A DNA stretch of 64,000 nucleotides from Chloroflexota bacterium (GTDB taxonomy: Bacteria > Chloroflexota > Dehalococcoidia > Lucifugimonadales > Lucifugimonadaceae): NCBI GenBank assembly GCA_018650845.1, contig JABIFF010000016.1, positions 1 to 64,000 on the forward strand. The letters are read 5' to 3'. Below the pieces are notes generated by a model. That model searched no databases, was not told where the DNA came from, and saw only the letters and a program-made list of their open reading frames with translations. Both the position numbers and the translations under genes were made by a program. This document shows positions 23,955-32,400 of this stretch, one piece after another (position 1 is the stretch's first letter; each line of letters begins with the position of its first letter).

Positions 23955-24041
23955 CTAGAAATTCCAGACGATCTGAACCATCAGTAGCAAGATGATGATC
24001 AGTGTCGTTGCTGCAGCCGGTACCGCTATTAATCTACCCAT
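23955..24041 (-). CDS. Possible 28-aa hydrophobic small protein
   Basis: A short frame from ATG at 24041 to TAG at 23955 encodes 28 residues beginning MGRLIAVPAA, continuing with a 15-residue hydrophobic run (TTLIIILLLMVQIVW) and ending NF. It has the form of a single transmembrane helix and is followed by stop codons, but no strong ribosome site is seen. It could be a small membrane peptide or chance. Tentative. Confidence 0.3.
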   Translation of the reverse strand: MGRLIAVPAAATTLIIILLLMVQIVWNF

Positions 24042-24154
24042 ACTTTGAGTTTTGGGCTTTCCCAGTCGAGATAGATTTCGCGTCTCTGGGTGCTAGCTAC
24101 ACAATTTTGTTTTGACGGCGCGCTGGCAGCGAACGGGCATGTTCGACATCCCGA

Positions 24155-24253
24155 CTCCTGTGGAGGGATCTTCGGTGGATGGGTTGTGGGGTCGACCTGT
24201 CGCAGTCGGAGATATCACCCTCACCCCAGCCCTCTCCCACTAGGAGAATGGGG
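24155..24253. repeat. Repeat-rich spacer between dus and sulfatase genes
   Basis: The 430-bp space 23921-24350 holds an inverted copy of family D (24155-24180, TGTGGAGGGATCTTCGGTGG) and a family B element in reverse orientation (24216-24253, CACCCTCACCCCAGCCCTCT then CCCAC-TAGGAG). Apart from the tentative small frame at 23955-24041 I see no other gene. Confidence 0.65.
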
Positions 24254-24350
24254 TAGGACAGGCGCGACCCTACCCCAGATCCCTCGGCTCCGATGACTTC
24301 GCTCGGGAAATCTATTGGTTGCTGCCAGGGACGGAGGCGGGGATAGCTGC

Positions 24351-25823
24351 CTAAACCGTTGGTAGCGGCATGTCGTCGCCGGTTTCGTCTTGCCAGATTC
24401 GAATGCGAGCTGCCATTTGGCGAATTCGATCTTTGTGTTCTGGTTCGTTGAACAAGTTAGTTAGTTCAGCGGGGTCGCTATTCAAGTCGTACAACTCGCA
24501 CTGGTCGCCAGGTGAAAGATTCAGCTTCCAGCGATCGCCAGTCACAACTCCACGCCACGGAATCGAAACCATTCGGTTGATTTCTGGCGATCCCAAGTTC
24601 CGGTCGCCCATGCCGTTCCATTGGATGAACACATCGTTGTCTGAAAGGTCTTCTTCACCACGTAGAACTGGTCGGAGCGACTTGCCTTCGAGGTGATCTG
24701 GAATATCGCTTCCTGAAAGATCGAGCAGCGTGGGAACGAGGTCGACTTGCCCAACAGAACCTGGGATTCGTCGTGGCTGCATATCGGTCATCCACGGCAC
24801 ATACATCAGGAATGGCACGTTCGAGGCTTCTTCGTATAAAGAACGCTTCTCGAGCATGCCGTGATCGCCGCCCATCTCGCCGTGCTCGCTAGTGAACACG
24901 ATGATCGTGTTGTCGGCCTGTCCGCTCTCTTCGAGCGCCTCGAAAATCTTGCCGAGCTGGTTGTCGACAAGCGTTACGTTGGCGAAATACTGTGCCCGTA
25001 GCGTCCGGAAGCCTTCTTCGGTAGTGGTGTCGTGGAAATCTCCACCAGCCTCGCCTAGAGGGTTGTTTCCGCCACCCATGTAGTAGTCGGATCGTAATCG
25101 GTTCACCAAAGAACCGGAGTCGGGTCGAGTTCGGAAGCCGGGACCAACTTCGATCTCGTCTGGATCGTAAAGATCGTTCAATGGGCCTGTGTAAGGCGGG
25201 TGCGGCTCGAAGAAGTTCACGTAGAGCATCCACGGCTGTTCGGCGTGTCGGCCTTCTGGATATTCGGTGATGAACTTCGATGCGGTGTGACCCAAGAACG
25301 CAGCTTGGGTTTGCTCTTCTGTTAGTTCCGCTGTGCCAGTCCATGCTTCGTACGACATCGACATTGAAGGCGGTTCGACACCGTGGTCGATGAGCCACTG
25401 GTTGTAAGGCGCTTCCTGATACCGATATTCCTTGCGAGTAATTCGTACTCGCTGGAAATCTTCAACGGCTTCCCATTTGTCGAATCCGTGCTGAGCGGTC
25501 ATATCGTCGCCCAAGTGCCACTTGCCCATGTGGGCGTTGTAGTACTCGTCGTTGATCATGTCGCCGATAGTTTGGATGTCACGCGAAAGCGGAATATTGT
25601 TCCGCTGAAGTCCCGTATTGTACGGGTACAGACCCGTCATGATCGATGCACGAGCCGGGGTACAAACCGGCTGTGTTACGTAGGCGTTTTCAAATACGAA
25701 ACTCTTTTCGGCTAGCTTGTCGAGATTCGGAGTTTTGATCCAGTTGTTGCCGTAGGCAGCCATCGAATCTCGACGCTGCTGGTCGGTGAGAATAAAAAGA
25801 ATATTCGGCTTACGTTCTTGCAT
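24351..25823 (-). CDS. Type I sulfatase (choline-sulfatase/arylsulfatase family)
   Basis: 490 aa. Formylglycine signature CTPARASIMTG with C54. ILTDQQRRDSMAAYG near 11-25 gives the first metal Asp (D14) and a DQ pair typical of the choline-sulfatase/heparan-like subgroup; FTSEHGEMGGDHGM gives the later metal-binding loop. No signal peptide. It belongs to a different sulfatase subfamily from the one at 19815, so the two probably differ in substrate. It is followed by no associated glycosidase. Formylglycine maturation must be supplied from outside this window. Confidence 0.93.
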   Translation of the reverse strand: MQERKPNILFILTDQQRRDSMAAYGNNWIKTPNLDKLAEKSFVFENAYVTQPVCTPARASIMTGLYPYNTGLQRNNIPLSRDIQTIGDMINDEYYNAHMGKWHLGDDMTAQHGFDKWEAVEDFQRVRITRKEYRYQEAPYNQWLIDHGVEPPSMSMSYEAWTGTAELTEEQTQAAFLGHTASKFITEYPEGRHAEQPWMLYVNFFEPHPPYTGPLNDLYDPDEIEVGPGFRTRPDSGSLVNRLRSDYYMGGGNNPLGEAGGDFHDTTTEEGFRTLRAQYFANVTLVDNQLGKIFEALEESGQADNTIIVFTSEHGEMGGDHGMLEKRSLYEEASNVPFLMYVPWMTDMQPRRIPGSVGQVDLVPTLLDLSGSDIPDHLEGKSLRPVLRGEEDLSDNDVFIQWNGMGDRNLGSPEINRMVSIPWRGVVTGDRWKLNLSPGDQCELYDLNSDPAELTNLFNEPEHKDRIRQMAARIRIWQDETGDDMPLPTV

Positions 25824-25971
25824 TTTTTAATCTTGCTTCTGAAATTGTTCTGAGATTGGGCGTTGTATTCGATTTGGTAAGTGAAAATTTTTGGGTCTAA
25901 GTGTTACCAGCCACCGGAAGGGTACGGCAATCCCGCTCGCGCGCAAGCTTGGGCGAGACTAATCTTCAACT

Positions 25972-26547
25972 ATGGGCATACTGCTGCACGAACAACTTGA
26001 GACTGAACGAACTCGCCTCACGCCTTTAACAGGTGAAATAGCCGATGCAATGATGGCTAGCGATGGCGAATCGTTGCTTTCGGAATCGCGCCTCAAGTTT
26101 CCTCAACCGTTCCAAGTGCCGCCCATGATGCACGACGACTACTTGCAAGCTGTTTCGCAGCGGTTGCAGTACGAGCCGGGGCAGGTTGGCTGGTGGGGCT
26201 GGCTGTTCTACGAGAAGGAATCTCGAAACGTGCTTGGCACGGTTGGTGTGAGTGGTCCTCCTGATGACACCGGATCAGTCGGAATTGCATTCTCTATTTA
26301 CGAAGACCAAGAGAACAATGGCTACACCAAAGAGGCGACAAAAGCTGTTGTCGATTGGATTCTGGCTCAAGAGGGTGTGAAGTCACTTCGAATGACCATT
26401 CATCCTAAGAATTTTGCCGCCGTTCGAGTCGCCCAGCACTCCAAATTCGAACTCAAGGGAACTGTTGTCGACAATGTTGTTGGCGAAGTTCACCTTTACG
26501 AGGCGAAGAAGCGAGTGATTCTTCCGCCGCCTTCTGCCTTGGTTTAG
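25972..26547 (+). CDS. GNAT family N-acetyltransferase
   Basis: 191 aa. RimJ/RimL-like acetyltransferase: ETERTRLTPLTG start, a core VGIAFSIYEDQENNGYTKEATKAVVDW with the acetyl-CoA binding region in beta-4/alpha-3, and the LRMTIHPKNFAAVRVAQHSKFEL motif that closes the fold. Cytoplasmic. Acetylates an amine on a small molecule or a protein N-terminus; substrate unknown. Confidence 0.87.
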   Translation: MGILLHEQLETERTRLTPLTGEIADAMMASDGESLLSESRLKFPQPFQVPPMMHDDYLQAVSQRLQYEPGQVGWWGWLFYEKESRNVLGTVGVSGPPDDTGSVGIAFSIYEDQENNGYTKEATKAVVDWILAQEGVKSLRMTIHPKNFAAVRVAQHSKFELKGTVVDNVVGEVHLYEAKKRVILPPPSALV

Positions 26548-26691
26548 TTTCTTCGCTGCGAGCCCTGAATAACGAGGATTCATCGTTCAAGTCGTGACCT
26601 TCGGCTGATCGCGCCATAGAATTAGTTCATTATTTATTTCGTGGACGTTCTTGGACGTTTTTCCGGCATGGGTGTCGGAGTGGAGAATTAG

Positions 26692-27093
26692 TTGACCGAT
26701 AAGCCTGTTGAAACCTCAGAAGTTAAGTTTGAATCGACCGGGAAGAAGAAGCGCGAGACTCGACCCTGGGGTTCGTACGAAGTGCTTACGAGTGGCCCTG
26801 GGTTCCAGACTAAGCGTTTGACTGTGAAGGCAGAAAAGCGACTTTCGCTGCAGTGGCACCGTCATCGTGACGAAACTTGGGTTGTTGCCCGTGGCACAGC
26901 CGAAGTAACCGTTGGCGAAGAACAGCACACACTGGGCCGTGGAGAGACGATGTTTGTCGCTCGCAACATTCACCATCGCATCGCAAACATCTCATCTGTA
27001 GAGCCGCTTGAAATCATTGAGATTCAGACTGGCGACTATCTTGGCGAAGACGATATCGTTCGGGTAGAAGACGACTTCGGCAGGGCTGAATAG
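26692..27093 (+). CDS. Cupin, type II phosphomannose isomerase/ManC C-terminal-like
   Basis: 133 aa from TTG 26692 with TGGAGAA just before. The sequence RPWGSYEVL...FQTKRLTVKAEKRLSLQWHRHRDETWVVARGTAEVTVGE is the C-terminal cupin of bifunctional mannose-1-phosphate guanylyltransferase/phosphomannose isomerase, with metal ligands in HRHRDE, a Glu and a His in NIHHRIAN. Only this domain is present; no nucleotidyltransferase half is linked. It would interconvert fructose-6-P and mannose-6-P if active alone. The same strand group leads to the putative selenoprotein after 124 bp. Confidence 0.82.
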   Translation: MTDKPVETSEVKFESTGKKKRETRPWGSYEVLTSGPGFQTKRLTVKAEKRLSLQWHRHRDETWVVARGTAEVTVGEEQHTLGRGETMFVARNIHHRIANISSVEPLEIIEIQTGDYLGEDDIVRVEDDFGRAE

Positions 27094-27217
27094 GATGCTC
27101 ACGCTGCATCTGTCGGGTATAGTGCCGCATCTCAAGGGTGGCGGAACAAACGCCACCTGATGTTCGACAGATTTTGTTGGTAGCTAGTTTTGGCGTCCAA
27201 CGATGGAGAGATACTCG

Positions 27218-27688
27218 ATGGGCCAGCTTCTAGTAGACGATCAATTTCCAGATATCGAGTTGTCGATTGCCGGCGGCGGCACTGTATCGCTTCCGGGCGA
27301 TACCGCTGGCAACTGGACGTATGTGCTGTTCTATCGTGGAGGCTGGTGACCGTACTGTACTCGGCAGTTAGCCGATGTAGAAGAATGGTTTGAGCGACTC
27401 CAAGAGTTTGATATCAAAATCGTCGCTGGAAACGCAGATGGTGATTCCGATACTGTCCAGACACACGCTGATCACGATCTATCGTTCCCTATAGCGCATA
27501 GCGTTCCTGTGGAAATCGGTGAGAAGATTGGCGCTTGGATTGGCGAGCGGCAGGGCAAGGCGATGATTCAGCCGTGTGAGTTCGTGCTGAGACCCGATGG
27601 AACTGTTGCTGCTTCGATGTACGCGACGACTCAGCTAGGGCGAATGTTGCCTGAGGCGATCTGGAACTTTGTAAAAGCGAGAATATAG
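27218..27688 (+). CDS. Probable selenocysteine-containing peroxiredoxin-like (AhpC/TSA) protein
   Basis: One frame from ATG 27218 (GGAG 9 bp upstream) to TAG 27686-27688 encodes 156 residues if the in-frame TGA at 27347-27349 is read as Sec. It then reads FYRGGW-U44-PYCTRQL, the peroxiredoxin/thioredoxin-like catalytic loop in which the family has Cys (C-P-Y-C). Sec44 and Cys47 would form a U-x-x-C redox pair. Downstream of the TGA the frame stays open for 112 codons with conserved family features (DIKIVAGNADG, FPIAHSVPVEIGEKIG, FVLRPDGTV). A hairpin right after the TGA fits a bacterial SECIS. Likely a thiol/selenol peroxidase or reductase in the cytoplasm. A gene broken by a stop is the alternative. 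selA, selB, selC and selD are not in the window. Confidence 0.78.
27358..27379 (+). promoter_or_regulatory. Candidate bacterial SECIS hairpin
   Basis: Within the coding sequence, TACTCGGC (27358-27365) pairs with GCCGA-(T bulge)-GTA (27371-27379) around the five-base loop AGTTA (27366-27370). Sixteen bases separate the TGA from the loop, and the second loop base is G. Both features match the general bacterial SECIS pattern (short distance, G among the first two loop bases), which SelB recognises to insert selenocysteine. Pairing was done by hand, not by folding software. Confidence 0.65.
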
Positions 27689-27716
27689 TTTGCTAGTTCA
27701 ACCCGCCGGCATTCCG

Positions 27717-27745
27717 GCCCCTGTGGAGGGACCTTCGGTAGGCTC
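27717..27745. repeat. Inverted copy of family D repeat
   Basis: CCCCTGTGGAGGGACCTTCG is the reverse complement of the motif at 11211-11241 and closely matches 24155-24180. It lies in the short gap before the GMC dehydrogenase gene. Confidence 0.55.
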
Positions 27746-27829
27746 GGTATTTCGTTAGCGGAGTGTCGCCCAGCAATAGTCCTTCGCAGATTGGCTCAAA
27801 ACGTTGGGGATAGGTAGCCTTGCCCGCCT

Positions 27830-29443
27830 ATGACTACTGATCACAATACCGACCGTATAGCCGATGTTCTAATCATTGGCGCTGGTGCATCTGGAGCTGC
27901 AGTCGCTGCTTCGCTAGCTGAGGCAGTATTCGATGTGGTTTGCATCGAGCAAGGCCACTGGCAAGACGCTTCCAAATTCCCTACAACCGAGCCGGATTAC
28001 GAGCTGAGGCGTATGAGTTCGTGGTCGATCAACCCGAACAAGAGGAAGCTGCCCGAAGACTATCCAGTAAACGTCAACGACTCAGCGATCGAGCCGGTGA
28101 TGTTCAATGGGGTTGGCGGAAGCACGATTTTGTGGGCGGCGCACACGCCACGATTACATCCCTCTGATTTCAAAGTTAAAACGCTTGATGGCGTAGCTGA
28201 TGACTGGCCGATTTCGTATGAAGATCTCGAGCCGTGGTACGACCTTAACGACCATGTAATGGGTTGCGCAGGAATCGCCGGAGATCCGGCTAACCCGCCT
28301 CGTTCGCCACGTCAGATGCCTCCTGTTCCATTGGGCAACGACGGTGAAATGTTGGCTGGTGCTTTTGATCGACTCGGGTGGCATTGGTGGCCTTCCGATA
28401 ACTACGTCAACACGACCCGCTATGGCGAAGGTCGTGATGCGTGCAACTTCTGTGGTCACAATATGATGGGCTGCTACCAACGGGCAAAATCATCGACTGA
28501 TCTGAACTACTGGCCGCGTGCTATCGATCAGGGAGCAGAGCTTGTAACCGGTGCTCGCGTACGAGAAATAACCACCGATTCGGCGGGCAAAGCAACCGGC
28601 GTGAATTATCTCGATAGAGAAGGCAATGATCAGCATCGACAAGCTCGGGCTGTGGTGGTTGCTGCGAACGGTGTTGGTACTCCGCGAATGCTTCTGATGT
28701 CGGCTTCGGAAAAACACCCAAACGGATTAGCCAACTCTTCAGGGATGGTCGGTAAAAACCTGATGTTCCACGTGTACGCCGGTGTCACCGGTGTGTTCCC
28801 TGATCATGAAGAGCCGTGGGTTGGACCTGCCGCCAATATGATCATGTCGCAGGAGTTTTACGAGACTGATTCCGATCGGGGATTCCTTCGAGGTTACTCG
28901 TATCAAACAGGTCGAGGGCAAGGGCCGGGATCAGTCGCACGAGGAGCCAATGTTCCGTGGGGTGCCGATCATCACAAGCAACTGGAACGACGCTTGGGCA
29001 ATACTGTCGGGCTTGGTGCGATTGGCGATGATCTGCCCGAGGAGCACAACACCGTCACGCTTGATGATCGCTTAGTCGATAGTTCTGGTCTTCCCGCTCC
29101 AAAAATAACTTACAGAGTGAGCAAGAATTCACGAGCGCTTCTCGATCATTCACTTGTGCAAGGCCAAAAGCTGCTAAAAGAAGCTGGCGCTGAAGAGGTC
29201 GACGTAAATCGATTCTCACGAGAGGCTGGCTGGCACCTGATGGGCACGGCTCGAATGGGTGATGATCCAGAGCGATCTGTAGTCGATAGCAACGGGCAAT
29301 CTCACGATATCGACAATCTTTTCATCGTCGATGGAAGTGTTTTCGTTACCGGTGGTGCTGTGAATCCGACGCCGACTATTCAGGCCATCGCTCTTCGTAC
29401 TGCTGATTACATCGCAACTCACCGTCAGGATTTGAAAGCTTGA
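27830..29443 (+). CDS. GMC family oxidoreductase (FAD-dependent dehydrogenase)
   Basis: 537 aa. FAD-binding GAGASG at 17-22 (G-A-G-x-x-G), a middle Cys-rich segment (CNFCGHNMMGC) and the GMC C-terminal domain with catalytic H469 (WHLMGTARMG) and N512 (NPTPTIQAIALR). Family members oxidise alcohols or sugars such as gluconate, glucose or choline. The next gene overlaps by ATGA and encodes a gluconate-2-dehydrogenase subunit 3-like protein, so this is the large catalytic subunit of a periplasmic-type dehydrogenase; however no twin-arginine leader is seen at either start. Electron acceptor subunit (cytochrome c) not in the window. Confidence 0.92.
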   Translation: MTTDHNTDRIADVLIIGAGASGAAVAASLAEAVFDVVCIEQGHWQDASKFPTTEPDYELRRMSSWSINPNKRKLPEDYPVNVNDSAIEPVMFNGVGGSTILWAAHTPRLHPSDFKVKTLDGVADDWPISYEDLEPWYDLNDHVMGCAGIAGDPANPPRSPRQMPPVPLGNDGEMLAGAFDRLGWHWWPSDNYVNTTRYGEGRDACNFCGHNMMGCYQRAKSSTDLNYWPRAIDQGAELVTGARVREITTDSAGKATGVNYLDREGNDQHRQARAVVVAANGVGTPRMLLMSASEKHPNGLANSSGMVGKNLMFHVYAGVTGVFPDHEEPWVGPAANMIMSQEFYETDSDRGFLRGYSYQTGRGQGPGSVARGANVPWGADHHKQLERRLGNTVGLGAIGDDLPEEHNTVTLDDRLVDSSGLPAPKITYRVSKNSRALLDHSLVQGQKLLKEAGAEEVDVNRFSREAGWHLMGTARMGDDPERSVVDSNGQSHDIDNLFIVDGSVFVTGGAVNPTPTIQAIALRTADYIATHRQDLKA

Positions 29444-29868
29444 TGACAACTAATCTTGATACCAATCTCCTTTCTGCGGCACTGGATCGGGTTCTTCCAC
29501 CAGTCGACGATCTAGCCGGCGCGGGCGCTATGGGGCTCGCAGAGGTGGTTGTAGAACGATCACGAGCAGACGATCGGTTCTGGGATGCGCTGTCGACCGT
29601 AATGAACGCATTGTCTGTTGGCGAGTTTTTATCTGAGGACGGAGACGGACAGGACGGCGCTATTCGCGCTGTGGAAAGTTCCGACCCAAATGCATTCACG
29701 CTCTGGCTAGATGTCGTTTACTCGATCTACTACATGCAGCCGGAAGTACACAAGCGATTGGGTTGGCATGGTCGTGCACCGCAGCCCGAGGGAAACTCGA
29801 TGCCGCCGTGGGACGAATCTATCCTCAGCAATATTCGCAAACGCGAACCGTTCTGGCGCAAGGTTTAG
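29440..29868 (+). CDS. Gluconate 2-dehydrogenase subunit 3-like protein
   Basis: 142 aa, ATG overlapping the stop of the GMC gene (ATGA), so translationally coupled. The pattern LLSAALDRVLPPVDDLAGAGAMGLAE at the start and the FTLWLDVVYSIYYMQPEVHKRLGWHGRAPQPEGNSMPPWD end are typical of the small subunit that accompanies GMC dehydrogenases and helps folding or export. Helical, soluble. No Tat signal is visible, unlike classical members. Confidence 0.82.
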   Translation: MMTTNLDTNLLSAALDRVLPPVDDLAGAGAMGLAEVVVERSRADDRFWDALSTVMNALSVGEFLSEDGDGQDGAIRAVESSDPNAFTLWLDVVYSIYYMQPEVHKRLGWHGRAPQPEGNSMPPWDESILSNIRKREPFWRKV

Positions 29869-29900
29869 TCGACCCCACGACAGAACGATTCTTGTAGTTC

Positions 29901-31028
29901 CTACTTCAGGGCCACGCTACCGTCTTCTCGGATCGGTGGTGCTACGAGCGCAGGATCGAACGGGTGCATTGCTGGGGCATCTTCGTTGAAGATGACTCCG
30001 AGTCCGGGCTTCTCTGAAGGCGTGTACCAGCCACGTTCGAGCTTGATGATTTCGTCGGTCATGTCGCGACGTGGCGGAACTTCTTCCTGCACCGATTCCT
30101 GAACGTCCCAAGACGGTGATGCTGTACCGATAGCGATACATGCTGCCGTGGCGATAGGTCCTTGGAAGTTGTGTGGGCAGATCTTGATGTGGTGCGCTTC
30201 CGCGATAGTTGCGATCTTCTTCACACCGGTGATTCCGCCGGCAACAGCGATATCAGGCTTGAAGAACGCTGGCTTGGCAAGTTCTGCATATTCTCGGAAC
30301 TCCCAGATGCCCATGTTTCGTTCGCCAACTGCGAGTGGAAGTCGCAATTTGGCTGCGACATCGCCCATTGCCACGACCGAATCGGGAACGATGGGATCTT
30401 CGATGAAGTATGGGCGTAGCTTGGCTACTTCTTCGCAGAATGCAATCGCTTCGTGCGGCTGCATGTTGCGGTGAATTTCGATTCCGATATCGAAGTCCCA
30501 GCCAACGGTTTCTCGAACTGCTTCGGCCATTTCTACGGCTAAGCCGATCATCTTGGTGTAAGTCAGTTCAGCCCAGTTTTTAGGCATGGGCGTGAATTTT
30601 AGTGCTGAGAATCCTTGGTCGAGAGCCTTCTTAGCTCCAACTGCACATTCTTCAGGAGTGTTGCCGCCAATTCCCTGCGCGATGCCACGGATTTTCTGGC
30701 GAACCTTACCGCCAAGCAAATCCCAGACCGGAGCCTGAAGCCGCTTTCCCTTGATGTCCCAAAGCGCCATGTCGATGGCACTAATCGCACCGCCGATGCT
30801 GTTACCTCGGAAAGCCGAGTTGTAGCGCCAGAGATAGCTCCATATGTGTTCGATGTCACCAGCATCCATACCGATTATGGCGTCGGCGAAACCGTGGATG
30901 GTTGCTTCAGCAGCTTTCGGGTATGACCAGTAACACGATTCGCCGATGCCTTCGGTTCCGTCTTCAGTCGTGATTTTTACGACCAGATATCGGGCTACGA
31001 AGAATGTTTCTATCTTTGCAATTTTCAT
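29901..31028 (-). CDS. Enolase-superfamily enzyme (mandelate racemase/galactonate dehydratase-like)
   Basis: 375 aa. N-terminal capping domain and TIM barrel. Metal ligands would be E184 (in IGIEIHRNM), E210 (FIEDP) and E236 (GERNM); H186 and H286 (CPHNFQGP) are the acid/base candidates. This H/E/E plus His arrangement is that of D-galactonate and D-mannonate dehydratase-type members, which remove water from sugar acids. Reading the first ligand as Glu where most dehydratases have Asp is notable. It lies next to a Gfo/Idh/MocA dehydrogenase gene and three more members of the same superfamily. Substrate is unknown. Confidence 0.9.
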   Translation of the reverse strand: MKIAKIETFFVARYLVVKITTEDGTEGIGESCYWSYPKAAEATIHGFADAIIGMDAGDIEHIWSYLWRYNSAFRGNSIGGAISAIDMALWDIKGKRLQAPVWDLLGGKVRQKIRGIAQGIGGNTPEECAVGAKKALDQGFSALKFTPMPKNWAELTYTKMIGLAVEMAEAVRETVGWDFDIGIEIHRNMQPHEAIAFCEEVAKLRPYFIEDPIVPDSVVAMGDVAAKLRLPLAVGERNMGIWEFREYAELAKPAFFKPDIAVAGGITGVKKIATIAEAHHIKICPHNFQGPIATAACIAIGTASPSWDVQESVQEEVPPRRDMTDEIIKLERGWYTPSEKPGLGVIFNEDAPAMHPFDPALVAPPIREDGSVALK

Positions 31029-31073
31029 GTTTTAACTTCAGTTGGAGGCGATGTTGCCTGAAATGGTTGAGCG

Positions 31074-31100
31074 TCGTCCTTCGAGAGCCTCAGGATGACA
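31074..31100. repeat. Family C repeat (TCCTTCGAGAGCCTCAGGATGACA)
   Basis: TCGTCCTTCGAGAGCC-TCAGGATGACA occupies the gap between the enolase-type gene and the Gfo/Idh/MocA gene. Relatives are at 38982-39011 and 42331-42360, where they are part of longer composite repeats. Confidence 0.6.
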
Positions 31101-31123
31101 TTTTCAGATTGATTGGAAAGAGA

Positions 31124-32374
31124 CTAAATATTCCAGTGGGCGTTGATGCTGGCTTCGTACTGTGCTGTTTCTTCGTTCTCGATTTCTTCGACCGTTACGG
31201 CCCGTCCGAGTACCGAAGATTCGAGTGCGGCGTTGCAGACAGCGAGGTCTTTTCGACCAACGTATGCATCTACTTCAGGCTTGGTTCCATCGGCGATGCA
31301 TTGGCCTAGTTCGTAGTACTCGAGAGCCACCAGGAATCGGTCAGCGTCTTCGAACGGAGTGTCGTACGAACCGAGTCGGTCTGAACCGAATAGTCGAGCT
31401 GGTAGTTCGTCGAGGTGGAAGTCAGGAACGAGTTCTAGAACATCGTCACCTGAAACTTCGCCAACCCCATCGATAGTGAGTTTTAGCGGATTGCCTCGAC
31501 GCTGTTTGGCAGGAGCCATCGAACCTTTGCTGCCGTAGATCATTGCGTACTCGGTGGTTTCACCGTGGGCAGCGAACATCGAAGTCCATTGCCCAACTGC
31601 ACCGCTCTTGAACTTGAGAGTTGAGATGACCATATCTTCAGCATCGGCATCGATTTCATCTGGCACTTCGTTTGCCCAGTGCTCGTAGAAGTTGGCGACA
31701 CCGATCTTTTCGCCTTTGTATCGCTTCGGTTCCCAGACCTTGGATACTGCGTAGACCTCTTCGATATCGCCCAAGTAGTACATCATTTGGTCGACAGCAT
31801 GGACTCCCGCATCAACGAAAATTCCACCGATGTTCTTGTAGTGTCGCCACGGCCAAATGATGATGTCGTTGCCGCCACGGGCAGAGCCAAGTAGGAAGCT
31901 GTACGGGTCGCCAATAGCACCTGCATCGAGCAGTGCTTTGTTTAGTCGGCACATAGGGTCACGTCGTTCTTGCTCGCCGACGCTGAGCACCTTGCCACTG
32001 CGCTTCCAGGCATCGATAACTCGGTTGCAGCCTCGAACGGTGAGTGAAAGCGGCTTTTCGCAAAGTACGTTGTAGCCAAGATCGAACGCCATTTCAGCGA
32101 CGAGATGATGTGAGCCTGAATCGGTGGTGATATCGACAGCTTCGATATCGGGTCGCATCTTCTTCATGGTTTCCATGGAAGTGAATATTTCAGGGCGACT
32201 GCCCAGCATTTCCTCGGTCTTATCGGCGAGGTGAATGGCGTTTTCTTCACGGGTGTCGCAAACAGCGACGAGTTCGACGTTCGCCATGCCGCTTTCGTAA
32301 AGGGCGCCCAGCGCTCGAAGGTGTCGACCGCCCATGCCGCCAGCACCGACTATCGCAATTGGAATTCTGACCAT
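31124..32374 (-). CDS. Gfo/Idh/MocA family NAD(P)-dependent oxidoreductase
   Basis: 416 aa. Rossmann GAGGMGGRHL at 10-19 and the EKP catalytic-type motif at 106-108 (NVLCEKPLSL). A C-terminal alpha/beta domain follows. Family members oxidise or reduce sugars and inositols, often 1,5-anhydro or 3-keto sugars. Flanked on both sides by enolase-superfamily genes on the same strand, so it is probably part of one sugar-acid degradation route. Length is somewhat longer than glucose-fructose oxidoreductases because of an insertion in the central beta-sheet. Confidence 0.9.
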   Translation of the reverse strand: MVRIPIAIVGAGGMGGRHLRALGALYESGMANVELVAVCDTREENAIHLADKTEEMLGSRPEIFTSMETMKKMRPDIEAVDITTDSGSHHLVAEMAFDLGYNVLCEKPLSLTVRGCNRVIDAWKRSGKVLSVGEQERRDPMCRLNKALLDAGAIGDPYSFLLGSARGGNDIIIWPWRHYKNIGGIFVDAGVHAVDQMMYYLGDIEEVYAVSKVWEPKRYKGEKIGVANFYEHWANEVPDEIDADAEDMVISTLKFKSGAVGQWTSMFAAHGETTEYAMIYGSKGSMAPAKQRRGNPLKLTIDGVGEVSGDDVLELVPDFHLDELPARLFGSDRLGSYDTPFEDADRFLVALEYYELGQCIADGTKPEVDAYVGRKDLAVCNAALESSVLGRAVTVEEIENEETAQYEASINAHWNI

Positions 32375-32400
32375 TGATTTGGTTCCTTAGTATCTGGTTT

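Noticed and set aside
27347-27349. TGA read as an inactivating stop (pseudogene)
   Set aside because: The position equals a catalytic Cys of the family, the downstream frame is clean for 112 codons and a SECIS-like hairpin follows, so recoding is more likely. Not fully excluded.
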